A stretch of 64,000 bases of DNA, taken from the NCBI RefSeq assembly GCF_014282005.1, contig NZ_JACFTD010000001.1, positions 186,001 through 250,000 on the forward strand, read 5' to 3'. Under the pieces are notes generated by a model that saw only the letters and a program-made list of their open reading frames with translations, made no database searches and was not told where the DNA came from. A program made the position numbers and the translations under genes. Positions 1 to 8,066 of the stretch are shown one piece after another; the first letter of the stretch is position 1; every line of letters starts with the position of its first letter. Source of the stretch: Sporosarcina sp. BP05 (GTDB lineage Bacteria > Bacillota > Bacilli > Bacillales_A > Planococcaceae).

Positions 1-553
1 GGCTGCGAAGTGACCATGCATCCTGCGCTTCTCGCGTTAATGAAAATTCTTTAGCCGTCAAGTTGCCGTAAATGCCCATGTGAACACGGTCTGGCGAGAA
101 TGAACAAGAAAGTCCGTCATAGATCAAACCGTCAATCAGTTCTGCATCGCCCATTTTTAATCCAAATCTTGCTTTTGGCACGTAGTAAGGTGCATTTGAC
201 ATAGACTCCATTCCACCTGCAACAACGACTTCTTCATCGCCAAGACGTATTAACTGATCTCCTAGTGTGACACTGCGCATGCCTGATGCACATACTTTGT
301 TGATGGTTTCCGTTTTTACGGACCAAGGAAGTCCACCTTTCGTCGCTGCTTGCCTAGAAGGAATTTGTCCTTGCCCTGCTTGTAGTACCGTTCCGATAAT
401 GACTTCACCGACTTCGTCTGCTGTCACGCCTGCACGATTTAATGCATCTTTGATAGCAATCCCCCCAAGATCGCTTGCTGTTAGTGATTTTAACGCTCCG
501 CCTAATTTTGTGAATGGTGTACGTGCACCGCCTACTATGACTGTTCTTCCCAT
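1..553 (-). CDS. Acetyl-CoA C-acetyltransferase (thiolase), C-terminal part outside window
   Basis: Condenses or cleaves acetyl-CoA/acetoacetyl-CoA; the likely role is the last step of beta-oxidation. About 184 N-terminal residues are visible, starting MGRTVIVGGARTPFTKLGG. The nucleophilic cysteine lies in INKVCASGMR, followed by the GGMESMSNAPY segment typical of thiolases. The start at 553 has AAAGGGGCGAT just upstream. The gene runs off the left edge, so the C-terminal His/Cys catalytic pair is not seen. It lies downstream of the FadF-like gene on the same strand, separated by a terminator, and has its own TetR-type palindrome at 613-626. Confidence 0.93.
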   Translation of the reverse strand, partial: MGRTVIVGGARTPFTKLGGALKSLTASDLGGIAIKDALNRAGVTADEVGEVIIGTVLQAGQGQIPSRQAATKGGLPWSVKTETINKVCASGMRSVTLGDQLIRLGDEEVVVAGGMESMSNAPYYVPKARFGLKMGDAELIDGLIYDGLSCSFSPDRVHMGIYGNLTAKEFSLTREAQDAWSLRS

Positions 554-612
554 ATCTATCGCCCCTTTGATGATTGTTGGTAACGCTTTCATTCCTGATT
601 AAATTGAGCGAC

Positions 613-626
613 TGAACGCTCGCTCG
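613..626. promoter_or_regulatory. Candidate TetR/FadR-type operator upstream of the thiolase
   Basis: Imperfect palindrome TGAACGCTCGCTCG (arms TGAACG and CGNTCG), 60 bp upstream of the thiolase start. It resembles the site at 2973-2986 before the fadF-like gene. FadR of Bacillus binds longer palindromes with TGAATGA/TCATTCA arms, so the assignment to a fatty-acid regulator is inference. Confidence 0.4.
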
Positions 627-640
627 ATAAGTAGTTTAAG

Positions 641-669
641 AAAAAAGGAGTGTTTCCACTCCTTTTTTT
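641..669 (-). terminator. Rho-independent terminator after the fadF-like gene
   Basis: Arms AAAGGAGTG and CACTCCTTT around TTTC, with A and T tracts on the two sides. It can act both ways and closes the minus-strand fadF transcript before the thiolase promoter. Confidence 0.75.
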
Positions 670-730
670 CACGCATTCTATAAGTCTAATTTTATTAATT
701 GTACGACAATGCTGATTGTTCTGCAATGGC

Positions 731-2881
731 TTATTGCAAAATCGATTCTACTTCAACCTCAACAGCCGGCTTCCAGTCTTCACCGAAAATCGAACGTTCT
801 AGTAATTCGGCGATGTCATATGTGCCGACAGACTCTTCTACTTCCTTCGCTTTCGTACCGTCTGACAACATCGTCAAGCAGTATGGACAGCCGGATGATA
901 TGATTCCTGGACTGACTTCAAGCGCTTGTTCTGTACGAGCGACATTGATGCGGTGACCTGTGTCTTCTTCCATCCACATAAGCCCTCCACCCGCTCCACA
1001 GCACATGCCGTCTTCACGGCTACGTTTCATCTCAACTAGATTAACGCCAGGAATTGCTTTAAGGATTTCACGTGGCGGATCATAAACGTCATTGTATCTA
1101 CCTAGATAACATGAATCATGGAACGTAATTGTTTCGTCGATTGCATGCTCTGGTTTCAACTTCCCTTGAACAACAAGTTCGTAAAGCATTTCCGTATGAT
1201 GAACGACTTCTGCTTTAAATCCGAAGTCAGGGTATTCATTTTTGAAGATATTGTAGGCATGCGGGTCAATTGTAACAAGTTTTGTAACGCCCGCTTTTTC
1301 GAATTCTTCAATATTAGCTGTAGCCAACTCTTGGAATAAAAACTCATTCCCCAAACGACGCGGCGTATCTCCAGAGTTCTTCTCTTTATTACCTAGAATA
1401 GCGAACTTGATGCCCGCTTCATTCATAAGGTGGACAAATGATAAAGCGATTTTTTGCGAACGGTTGTCGAATGACCCCATTGAACCTACCCAGAACAGGT
1501 AGTCAAATTCTTCGCCCGCTTTTTTCAATTCTTTAACCGTTGGAATATGAAGGTCCGGACGTGCATCTCTCCAGTTTTCTTTCTCTTTACGGTTAAGACC
1601 CCATGGATTCCCTTGACGTTCGATGTTTGTCATCGCGCGCTGTGCATCGGGATCCATTTTTCCTTCTGTCATAACAAGGTAACGGCGAAGGTCAATAATT
1701 TTGTCAACGTGTTCATTCATAACCGGACATTGGTCTTCGCAGTTACGACATGTTGTACAAGCCCAGATTTCCTCTTCGGTGATGATATCCCCGATGAGGG
1801 ACGGGTTGTAAATATCATCCATTGTAGCGCCTTCAAGTCCAGCTGCAAATGCAATCTGGTTGCCTTTTGTTTTATTGAACGCAAGTGTTGGTACCCACGG
1901 TTTCTGCTTTGTAACAAGTGCACCTGTATTTGTCAGATTATCACGTAGTTTCGTAATGAGATCCATCGGGGACAGCATTTTACCTGTTCCAGATGCTGGA
2001 CACATATTCGTACAACGTCCACATTCAACACAAGCGTATAAGTCGATCATTTGTAGCTGCGTAAAGTCAGTAATTTTACCTACCCCGAGTGGCGGCATCT
2101 CTTCTCCTTCTTCCACATCTTCCAATGCTTCGAAGTCGATTGGCTTTAAACGGCCTGCATGATCAAGGCGGTGGAAATAAACGTTCGCAGGTCCTGCGAT
2201 CAAGTGCGCATGTTTAGATTGCGGCACATAGACCAGGAACGTCAGTAAGATTAGTAGATGGATCCACCAAGCAATGAAGAATATGACGGCTGCCCCAGTT
2301 GCCGGCATGAAACTGAAAATCGTTGCAATCGTGGATGCGATTGGTTCAGACCATGACGGTTCATGCCCTTGCCAAATCATGTTCATACCGTTTGCAAGTA
2401 ATGTTGAAAGCATGAGCCCCCCGATGAAAATAAGGACTAGTCCAGATTTCCAGCCACGTTTCAAACGAACTAGCTTTTCAATATACCGACGGTGGAATGC
2501 CCACACGACTGCGACAAGTATTGTAACAGCGACGATTTCCTGGAAGAATGTGAAGGCGGGATACAATGGACCGAATGGTAAGTGTGACCCCGGTTTTAAT
2601 CCTTTCCAGATAAGATCCATAGCTCCAAATTGCACGAGTAAAAACCCGTAGAAAAACAGTACGTGGATAATTCCACTTTTTTTATCTTTTAATAATTTCT
2701 TTTGTCCGAAGACGTATATCCATATTTTGCGGAGACGTTCCGAAATGTTATTATCAAACTCTTCTTTTCTCCCCAGTTTGATAAATTGAATCCGTGTTTT
2801 GATTAGATATGTGAACAACGCAAGCGCGTAAGCCACGACTGCTAGAAACAGAATCCAGTTGGCAATGATCAATGGATGCAT
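731..2881 (-). CDS. fadF: FadF-like membrane (Fe-S) oxidoreductase, heterodisulfide-reductase type
   Basis: 716 aa. The N-terminal ~215 residues hold about five membrane helices of the HdrE/NarI type. Then come two ferredoxin-type clusters, CVECGRCTNMCP near residue 284 and CTTCRNCEDQCP near 375, and a C-terminal pair of cysteine-rich CCG domains (HDSCYLGR and CCGAGGG). B. subtilis FadF (YwjF) has this architecture and length and belongs to the FadR regulon; it is thought to pass electrons from acyl-CoA dehydrogenase/ETF to menaquinone. The ATG at 2881 follows AAGGGAAGGGGAG. A palindrome (2973-2986) and the adjacent thiolase support a beta-oxidation role. The electron acceptor is inferred. 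Confidence 0.9.
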   Translation of the reverse strand: MHPLIIANWILFLAVVAYALALFTYLIKTRIQFIKLGRKEEFDNNISERLRKIWIYVFGQKKLLKDKKSGIIHVLFFYGFLLVQFGAMDLIWKGLKPGSHLPFGPLYPAFTFFQEIVAVTILVAVVWAFHRRYIEKLVRLKRGWKSGLVLIFIGGLMLSTLLANGMNMIWQGHEPSWSEPIASTIATIFSFMPATGAAVIFFIAWWIHLLILLTFLVYVPQSKHAHLIAGPANVYFHRLDHAGRLKPIDFEALEDVEEGEEMPPLGVGKITDFTQLQMIDLYACVECGRCTNMCPASGTGKMLSPMDLITKLRDNLTNTGALVTKQKPWVPTLAFNKTKGNQIAFAAGLEGATMDDIYNPSLIGDIITEEEIWACTTCRNCEDQCPVMNEHVDKIIDLRRYLVMTEGKMDPDAQRAMTNIERQGNPWGLNRKEKENWRDARPDLHIPTVKELKKAGEEFDYLFWVGSMGSFDNRSQKIALSFVHLMNEAGIKFAILGNKEKNSGDTPRRLGNEFLFQELATANIEEFEKAGVTKLVTIDPHAYNIFKNEYPDFGFKAEVVHHTEMLYELVVQGKLKPEHAIDETITFHDSCYLGRYNDVYDPPREILKAIPGVNLVEMKRSREDGMCCGAGGGLMWMEEDTGHRINVARTEQALEVSPGIISSGCPYCLTMLSDGTKAKEVEESVGTYDIAELLERSIFGEDWKPAVEVEVESILQ

Positions 2882-2972
2882 TTATTATCTCCCCTTCCCT
2901 TATTGTTTGAATAGTACAGATAGTGTAGTCGAAAATAGGTATCGTGTCGATGTCTATTTTCTAGTTTAATTA

Positions 2973-2986
2973 TGAATGAGCATTCA
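2973..2986. promoter_or_regulatory. Candidate TetR/FadR-type operator upstream of fadF
   Basis: Perfect palindrome TGAATG-AG-CATTCA, about 90 bp upstream of the fadF-like start. The rest of the 2882-3164 gap is promoter-like AT-rich DNA plus a short GC-rich stretch (3039-3081) with GGCGC/GGCGCC ends. I see no gene in it. Confidence 0.5.
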
Positions 2987-3164
2987 GTCAATAGAAAGTT
3001 TAGATATATCTGTCGAAATAGAAAACTCCATTGAATTCGCTGCGGCGCTCGGGGATGCCTCCCACCCCTGATAAGGCGCCTTCACTCTGTTTATATAGGT
3101 AATTAGTTGTTCAACGTAGATTGGTTTGGCCACGGATATGCTCGGTTTCACTTTCCAAAGGTAG

Positions 3165-3195
3165 AAAAAACCTGCAAGAACAATGCAGGTTTCAA
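3165..3195 (-). terminator. Terminator of the cobamide salvage operon
   Basis: On the minus strand AACCTGCA, a 7-nt loop, TGCAGGTT and a T run. It begins at the cblS stop codon and ends the ~10.3-kb operon. Confidence 0.8.
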
Positions 3196-3875
3196 GTATT
3201 AATCGTTAGTTTATTCAAATGGACAGCAAAAAGCGCCTTAGCTTCCTCGATTTGCATTTTTGGAATGGCTAGAAGAACAACTGTCGACGGACCGGCTGAT
3301 TTCATTGGATCCAATATGGTTTCAACGCGCGCTTCCTTCATTCCAGTTAGCAAACGGACCTCTTGTAATATTCCACTTGAGCCAACTGGCCAGATTTGCT
3401 GGACGATTCCACTTTTCATCGCCTCGTGAATAAGCCGGGCGGACGCAATTTCATCTGCGCGATTTCGTACTTCATCTCCAACGAGTGGTGTGCCGTAAGT
3501 AAACCACGCACTATTTTCCTGAGTCCGCGCTGCCGATTTTTTGCCTATAATTGTTACGGCCATCGCTGACTGAACAAGTTCCATATTGGTTTCTGAACTG
3601 CCATTGATCGGCGGAACCTCAAGCCCCGCCTCGTGGAATAAATCCGTCACACCCGCCACGTAATTCCCCCAACTCGCGTTACCGCTAAAATTGTGAATGA
3701 GAATTGAAACCGGTTCCGCATGCGACGCCCATTGTTCAAGCAATGCGACGCGGGCCGCGAAATATGCTGTGATGCGGTCCGGTACATTAACTATATCCTG
3801 CAACTTTTCACCGATGCCGCCTGAATTATCGGTTGTCACGATGAAACCATTGCCGATATCAATGGCATTCCTCAT
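3192..3875 (-). CDS. cblS: Alpha-ribazole kinase CblS
   Basis: 227 aa, similar to the CblS proteins described in Listeria and Geobacillus, which phosphorylate alpha-ribazole to alpha-ribazole phosphate and so bypass CobT. The visible DNSGGIGEKLQD and HNFSGNASW segments fit the AIR-synthase-like fold reported for this family. It is the last gene of the cobamide operon and overlaps cblT by 4 nt (ATGA), the usual partner order. The kinase call rests on family resemblance and on this pairing. Confidence 0.8.
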   Translation of the reverse strand: MRNAIDIGNGFIVTTDNSGGIGEKLQDIVNVPDRITAYFAARVALLEQWASHAEPVSILIHNFSGNASWGNYVAGVTDLFHEAGLEVPPINGSSETNMELVQSAMAVTIIGKKSAARTQENSAWFTYGTPLVGDEVRNRADEIASARLIHEAMKSGIVQQIWPVGSSGILQEVRLLTGMKEARVETILDPMKSAGPSTVVLLAIPKMQIEEAKALFAVHLNKLTINT

Positions 3876-4357
3876 CGAAGTGCCCCCATGCGACCATCCA
3901 CCACATGCTGAAGTGACGGCATGACAACTGCTGCAACAACTGCGTTAACGATTGTCGCGAGCAATAGAAATGGAACTGCTCCCAAGAAAAACGCCGGTGA
4001 AATCAGGAAATAAAACGGCAGTGGTGCGATTAAACCGTTTGCCACTATGAAAAAGATCCACTTCGTCACATTGCGTCCCGCTTTGTGCAGACGTGCAAAG
4101 ATGATAACGATGACGAACATTTCGAGCGCAATGAGTACATGAAAGGGTCCTAAAGGAAAACCGACATACATCGAGGAGGCCGTATGTCCGAGCATCGCCG
4201 CGATTCCTGAAAATACGGGTGGTAGAAAGGCAGCTGAGATAAGCGCCGGTACCGTATCCAGTGCCAAGGAACCGATGCCGGACGGGATTTTGATTAATCC
4301 ACCGATGACACAGAGGGCTGCAAAAAAAGCCGTCAATGTGAGCCGTTTCAATTGCAT
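3872..4357 (-). CDS. cblT: Alpha-ribazole transporter CblT (ECF S-component-like)
   Basis: 161 aa, nearly all hydrophobic, with about five membrane helices. It has the start and size of ECF-type S components (MQLKRLTLTAFFAALCVIGG). CblT imports alpha-ribazole, the lower-ligand nucleoside of cobamides, for CblS. Translationally coupled to cblS and directly downstream of the adenosyltransferase gene. No EcfA/A'/T genes are in the window, so it would have to share a housekeeping energising module; that is inference. Confidence 0.82.
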   Translation of the reverse strand: MQLKRLTLTAFFAALCVIGGLIKIPSGIGSLALDTVPALISAAFLPPVFSGIAAMLGHTASSMYVGFPLGPFHVLIALEMFVIVIIFARLHKAGRNVTKWIFFIVANGLIAPLPFYFLISPAFFLGAVPFLLLATIVNAVVAAVVMPSLQHVVDGRMGALR

Positions 4358-4360
4358 CGG

Positions 4361-4942
4361 TCAGTCCTCCTTTTTCTTATCCGTTCGGAACACTTTTGCA
4401 CTTCTTACGTATTCATTATCCGGTACGTTGACCCGTGAATTCGCAATGCGCGCTGCGACGAAAAGGTAGTCTGATAGCCTGTTCAAATAGCGTTGAACAA
4501 CTGCTGGTACGTCTTCTTCAGCTTTTAAAAGTGTTACCACCCCGCGTTCTGCGCGCCTCGCAACAGTTCGTGCAATATGAAGTGTTGCAGCAGCAGGTGA
4601 TCCACCTGGTAAGATGAATTTCTCCAAAGGCGGCGCTTCTTCCATCAGCACATCAATGCGTTGTTCAAGCACTTCAACCGGTTCTTCGGATAATTTATAA
4701 TGACGTTCTTTCATAACATTTGCAAGGTCGCCCCCACCATCAAATAATTCGTTTTGAATGGCTTCCAAGTCTGTCAGCATATCTGCGAAAATTGCAGGAT
4801 CCAGTTCCGTCATTGCTTTGCCAATGAATGAATTCAATTCATCCATCGTGCCATACGCTTCAACGCGAAGGCTGTCTTTGTCGACGCGGCCCCCTATTAA
4901 ACTCGTTTTCCCTTTATCCCCTGTACGTGTGTAAATTTTCAT
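4361..4942 (-). CDS. pduO: PduO-type ATP:cob(I)alamin adenosyltransferase
   Basis: 193 aa. Transfers the adenosyl group of ATP to cob(I)alamin or cobinamide in the cytosol. The N-terminus MKIYTRTGDKGKTSLIGG is the PduO ATP-binding motif; the conserved LPGG and ARTVARRAER segments are present. I chose the ATG at 4942, preceded by AAAAGGGGAG, over an upstream in-frame start at 4987 because it gives the family N-terminus and overlaps the preceding gene by 4 nt. Same family as B. subtilis YvqK, which is also coupled to btu genes. Confidence 0.93.
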   Translation of the reverse strand: MKIYTRTGDKGKTSLIGGRVDKDSLRVEAYGTMDELNSFIGKAMTELDPAIFADMLTDLEAIQNELFDGGGDLANVMKERHYKLSEEPVEVLEQRIDVLMEEAPPLEKFILPGGSPAAATLHIARTVARRAERGVVTLLKAEEDVPAVVQRYLNRLSDYLFVAARIANSRVNVPDNEYVRSAKVFRTDKKKED

Positions 4943-5361
4943 TGTTGTTCTCCCCTTTTCTTCAAAGTTTTTGCCAAACCATACCAAATTCTCGTCACTT
5001 CATCCGCCTCTGCCATTAAGCGGTGATAGAGCCGACCGCAAGCATCGCGTAATTTTCGCTGATCTGCATCCATAGGAACGATTCCTCGTCCAATGTCCGT
5101 TAAAATGAAAACTGTATGACGGCCCTTGACGATGCAATTCATCACGTAATCAATGGCTGCTTGTTCCGATAAATTCGTTTCCGCAAGCCACTTCTCGACT
5201 CCGGCTATGACAGTTGTCTGAATGGCTTCTGTACTAACTAAGGGACTGTCTCCTAGACGATTCCCTTCTATCCACTGTACGTTTTCTTTCCCTTGCTCGG
5301 CCAGCATTTTTTTTACATAGTCTCGTTTGCCGTTATGGGCACCGCCGATATAAACGTGCAT
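4939..5361 (-). CDS. Short CobU-like protein with degenerate P-loop
   Basis: 140 aa, against 197 aa for the intact CobU in the same operon. It begins MHVYIGGAHNGKRDYV, matching the CobU GGxRSGKS P-loop but with Arg where Ser/Thr binds Mg-phosphate. The C-terminal half retains GRGIVPMDADQRKLRD and GRLYHRL, close to CobU. The central segment with the guanylylated histidine (RIERHK in the intact copy) is missing. The start at 5361 follows GGGGAGGGGAAG. Both coding ends overlap neighbours, so translation is coupled. It may be a specialised kinase, a regulatory paralogue or a decaying copy; function unknown. Confidence 0.75.
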   Translation of the reverse strand: MHVYIGGAHNGKRDYVKKMLAEQGKENVQWIEGNRLGDSPLVSTEAIQTTVIAGVEKWLAETNLSEQAAIDYVMNCIVKGRHTVFILTDIGRGIVPMDADQRKLRDACGRLYHRLMAEADEVTRIWYGLAKTLKKRGEQQ

Positions 5362-5906
5362 GACTTCCCCTCCCCGAATGCTTTTTCGCTTTCCCATTCA
5401 AGTCGGTAACCCGTTCCGTGCGGGATGTTCCACGACCAAAAACCTTTTTCTTCCGGTGAAAACTTCGTCAGGACTACGCGGATAGGCCCCCCATGCGTCA
5501 CGACAACCGCCTGATTAGGCAATTGTTTGACTGCGGCCACTACACGTATTTCTAGATCTGTTAAACTCTCACCGCCACGTGGTACAAATGCATACGGATC
5601 ATCAATCCATTTTCGATAGTCCATATCCTTTTCAAGTTCCGCATATGTTTTTCCTTCAAACTCGCCAAAATTACATTCACGCCAACTGGCAGCTGTTTCA
5701 ATAGACGCTTGCGGGAAATAGCGTACGGCACTTTGTTTTGCACGACGAAGATCACTGCTGTAAACGTGTTTCGGGGCTTCGGGTAGACGCCAGTTCCAGG
5801 TAGCCGATTCCAAAATCGGTTCATCCGTCCAGCCAATATATTTCCGTTCTTTGTTACCTAATGTAGGAAGATGCCGAATCAGATGAAGCACAAAACCGCT
5901 AGCCAT
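5313..5906 (-). CDS. cobC: Alpha-ribazole-5'-phosphate phosphatase CobC (histidine phosphatase family)
   Basis: 197 aa. Histidine phosphatase superfamily; the phosphohistidine motif is LIRHLPT near the N-terminus, and the second histidine is in VVTHGGPIRVVL. In the operon context it removes the 5'-phosphate of adenosylcobalamin phosphate or alpha-ribazole phosphate. The ATG at 5906 follows GGAGG. It overlaps cobS upstream by 28 nt and the cobU-like gene downstream by about 50 nt. Confidence 0.85.
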   Translation of the reverse strand: MASGFVLHLIRHLPTLGNKERKYIGWTDEPILESATWNWRLPEAPKHVYSSDLRRAKQSAVRYFPQASIETAASWRECNFGEFEGKTYAELEKDMDYRKWIDDPYAFVPRGGESLTDLEIRVVAAVKQLPNQAVVVTHGGPIRVVLTKFSPEEKGFWSWNIPHGTGYRLEWESEKAFGEGKSCTFISAVPITANETM

Positions 5907-6643
5907 AACAACGCCTCCATTCCTTCAATGAATGCACCGCATAGGTCGCCCGTGACGCCTCCGAAATGTTTCAACGACCAGTTACGGAACGTGAAAAATG
6001 CTACTGCAATTACAATCGCTATCACAACTGGAATCAGTATACTCTTTAACATAAGCCCTACCGCGAATAAAATCACTGCACTGCTTACTAGAGTCCAGCT
6101 GATTAGCACAGTTGTTGACATCTTTTCTTTGAAAAAGTGTGCGATTCCTTTGTCTTTTGCAAGACGAACAGTTGAGAAGTACAGGTTCATGGTCGCTCTT
6201 GCTAGGAAAGGAATTGCTAGGAACAACGCAAGATTCCCTGTACCACGCATCAGAATTTCATTGAACACAGCGATTTTCACGACGATTAATAACACCAGTG
6301 CCATCGTTCCAAATGCACCAAGTCGTGGATCCTCTAGAATTTCAAGTCGTTTTTCTCGGTCTTTGTATGAAAAGAATGCATCGCCCGTATCCGCCCAGCC
6401 ATCCAGGTGTAAACCACCTGTCAGTATGATCGCCGTCATAACGATGAGTACCGAAGCAAGAAGTGTACCGACATGCAAATAATTCACTAGAAGTTCCGAC
6501 ACACCGTACATCGCGAGCCCAATTGCCGCCCCAACGAAAGGTAACGCCACATACATTGCCGTCACTTCTTTTCGGCCGAGCGGCAATTCTTTTTGCACCG
6601 GGATTGCAGTGAAAAATTGTATGGCTAACAACAATCCTGTCAT
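5879..6643 (-). CDS. cobS: Adenosylcobinamide-GDP ribazoletransferase (cobalamin synthase) CobS
   Basis: 254 aa integral membrane enzyme joining AdoCbi-GDP with alpha-ribazole or its phosphate. Family landmarks: N-terminal FFTAIPV and the GGLHLDGWADTGDAFFS motif with its acidic metal-binding residues; several membrane helices follow. The ATG at 6643 (GGAG seven bases upstream) overlaps the cobQ-like stop as ATGA; a start further upstream would add residues foreign to the family. Confidence 0.93.
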   Translation of the reverse strand: MTGLLLAIQFFTAIPVQKELPLGRKEVTAMYVALPFVGAAIGLAMYGVSELLVNYLHVGTLLASVLIVMTAIILTGGLHLDGWADTGDAFFSYKDREKRLEILEDPRLGAFGTMALVLLIVVKIAVFNEILMRGTGNLALFLAIPFLARATMNLYFSTVRLAKDKGIAHFFKEKMSTTVLISWTLVSSAVILFAVGLMLKSILIPVVIAIVIAVAFFTFRNWSLKHFGGVTGDLCGAFIEGMEALLWLAVLCFI

Positions 6644-7476
6644 TTCATCACTCCGGATGGTGACAAAATTTCTTTTATCAGCGGCCAGTTGAGATGCGCC
6701 AAGACATGTTTTGCCCACGCATCATAGACGTCGACTCCCGCAGGAGCTTTCATAACCGGTCGATCCATATCTTCCTCTTCGATGCCGTGATCGACTTTAT
6801 AAGGGATAACGCCTGCCACTGGAATACCCGTGTAGGTTTCGATGAATTCAATACCTTCTTGGAATAAAGAAACGTCACCATGGAATTTATTGATAATAAT
6901 AGCTTTGACTCGTTTTCGATGTTCAGGTGGTAAAAGTTGCAGCGTCCCGACAATTGATGCAATAGCACCACCGCGATCAATATCCGCAACCAAAACAGCA
7001 GGTACATCCGCAATTTCTGCCACGCGCATATTCACAATTTCTCTATCGTTGAGATTCACTTCCGCCGGACTTCCTGCACCTTCGATAATGACCGTTTCAT
7101 ACGTTTCCGCCAGTTTGGCAAGTGACGTTTTAATCGCCTCAACTCCGCGCGCGAAGAACTGTTCGCGATACGCCATTCCAGCTATTGGACCAAACTTCTC
7201 TCCGAAAAAAAGCACTTCCGACTTCATGTCGGCAACTGGTTTCAGCAAAATTGGATTCATATAAATCGATGGCTTTGTTCTAGCTGCCTGTGCTTGAATG
7301 AATTGCGCACGGCTCATTTCTTCGCCCTTTTCCGTTGTCGCTGAAAAACCGGACATATTTTGTGATTTGAAGGGTGTTACCCGTACGCCTTCGTCCGATA
7401 AAATGCGGCATAGCGCTGTACAAATCATCGTTTTCCCAGAGTCCGATGCTGTTCCTAAAACAATCAACCCATTCAT
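6640..7476 (-). CDS. Cobyric acid synthase-like ATPase lacking the glutaminase domain
   Basis: 278 aa, where CobQ/CbiP is normally ~490-510 aa. The synthetase half is intact: P-loop GTASDSGKT, then FKSQNMSGF, the VIIEGAGSPAEVNL motif and VLVADIDRGG. After VIPYKVDHGIEEEDMD, where CobQ continues into its triad-type glutaminase domain, the protein passes straight into YDAWAKHVLAHLNWPLI, resembling the extreme C-terminus of CobQ. This looks like an in-frame internal deletion. The ATG at 7476 follows AGGAGATGAAGC, and translational coupling to cobU and cobS is preserved. In a salvage operon with CbiZ, amidation of the ring is not required; the present role is unknown. Confidence 0.82.
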   Translation of the reverse strand: MNGLIVLGTASDSGKTMICTALCRILSDEGVRVTPFKSQNMSGFSATTEKGEEMSRAQFIQAQAARTKPSIYMNPILLKPVADMKSEVLFFGEKFGPIAGMAYREQFFARGVEAIKTSLAKLAETYETVIIEGAGSPAEVNLNDREIVNMRVAEIADVPAVLVADIDRGGAIASIVGTLQLLPPEHRKRVKAIIINKFHGDVSLFQEGIEFIETYTGIPVAGVIPYKVDHGIEEEDMDRPVMKAPAGVDVYDAWAKHVLAHLNWPLIKEILSPSGVMK

Positions 7477-8066
7477 TGCTTCATCTCCTGCCGTTCGTTT
7501 TTCCATACGATTGGAATTCCGTAATCCATTTCAATTGCTGTATCCGCTTTTTTGACAAGCGCTTGGTGAATACGGCCGAGCCACAACCTGTAGATTTCCG
7601 TTTCAGCGTAGTTTGACGGCAGTTCGTCTAAAACTTCATTCGAAACAATTACGAGATGAGCAGCTTGCGACACTAGTGCGTCAATCGTTGTATACAACTG
7701 TGTTTCCTTCTGCTCTATACAGCCCGCTTGTTCAATACAAGGCTTCCCCGACTCCCAACCCACGTATAACTCATTCGCCAGCCATGTAGTTAGGCAATCC
7801 CATAACACATAATCACCTGGTTGAATGGAGGGCACTATCTTTTCCAGCTCGAAGGGTTGTTCAAAGGTCGTCCAACTATGGATGGAACGATCCGATTTGT
7901 GACGTTCAATACGCGCCTGCATTTCTGAGTCTGTTGCGATGCCGGAAGCAATGTAAACAAGCCGAGCCGCGTTTTTCTGCGCTTCATTAACAAGCAGCTT
8001 TTCTGCATAGGCACTTTTCCCGCTTCTAACGCCGCCACTTATGAACGTCAGTTTTCCGCAAACCAT
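7473..8066 (-). CDS. cobU: Adenosylcobinamide kinase / adenosylcobinamide-phosphate guanylyltransferase CobU
   Basis: 197 aa, full family length. Phosphorylates adenosylcobinamide and transfers GMP from GTP. P-loop GGVRSGKSAYAEKL at the N-terminus, RIERHKSDRSIHSW with the candidate guanylylated histidine, and VSNEVLDELP in the second half. The start at 8066 has AAGGAG eight bases upstream and avoids an N-terminal extension. Overlaps cobD upstream and the cobQ-like gene downstream. Confidence 0.92.
   Translation of the reverse strand: MVCGKLTFISGGVRSGKSAYAEKLLVNEAQKNAARLVYIASGIATDSEMQARIERHKSDRSIHSWTTFEQPFELEKIVPSIQPGDYVLWDCLTTWLANELYVGWESGKPCIEQAGCIEQKETQLYTTIDALVSQAAHLVIVSNEVLDELPSNYAETEIYRLWLGRIHQALVKKADTAIEMDYGIPIVWKNERQEMKQ

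Noticed and set aside
5561..5836. Alternative frame inside cobC
   Set aside because: Shadow of a clear histidine phosphatase gene; no family resemblance.
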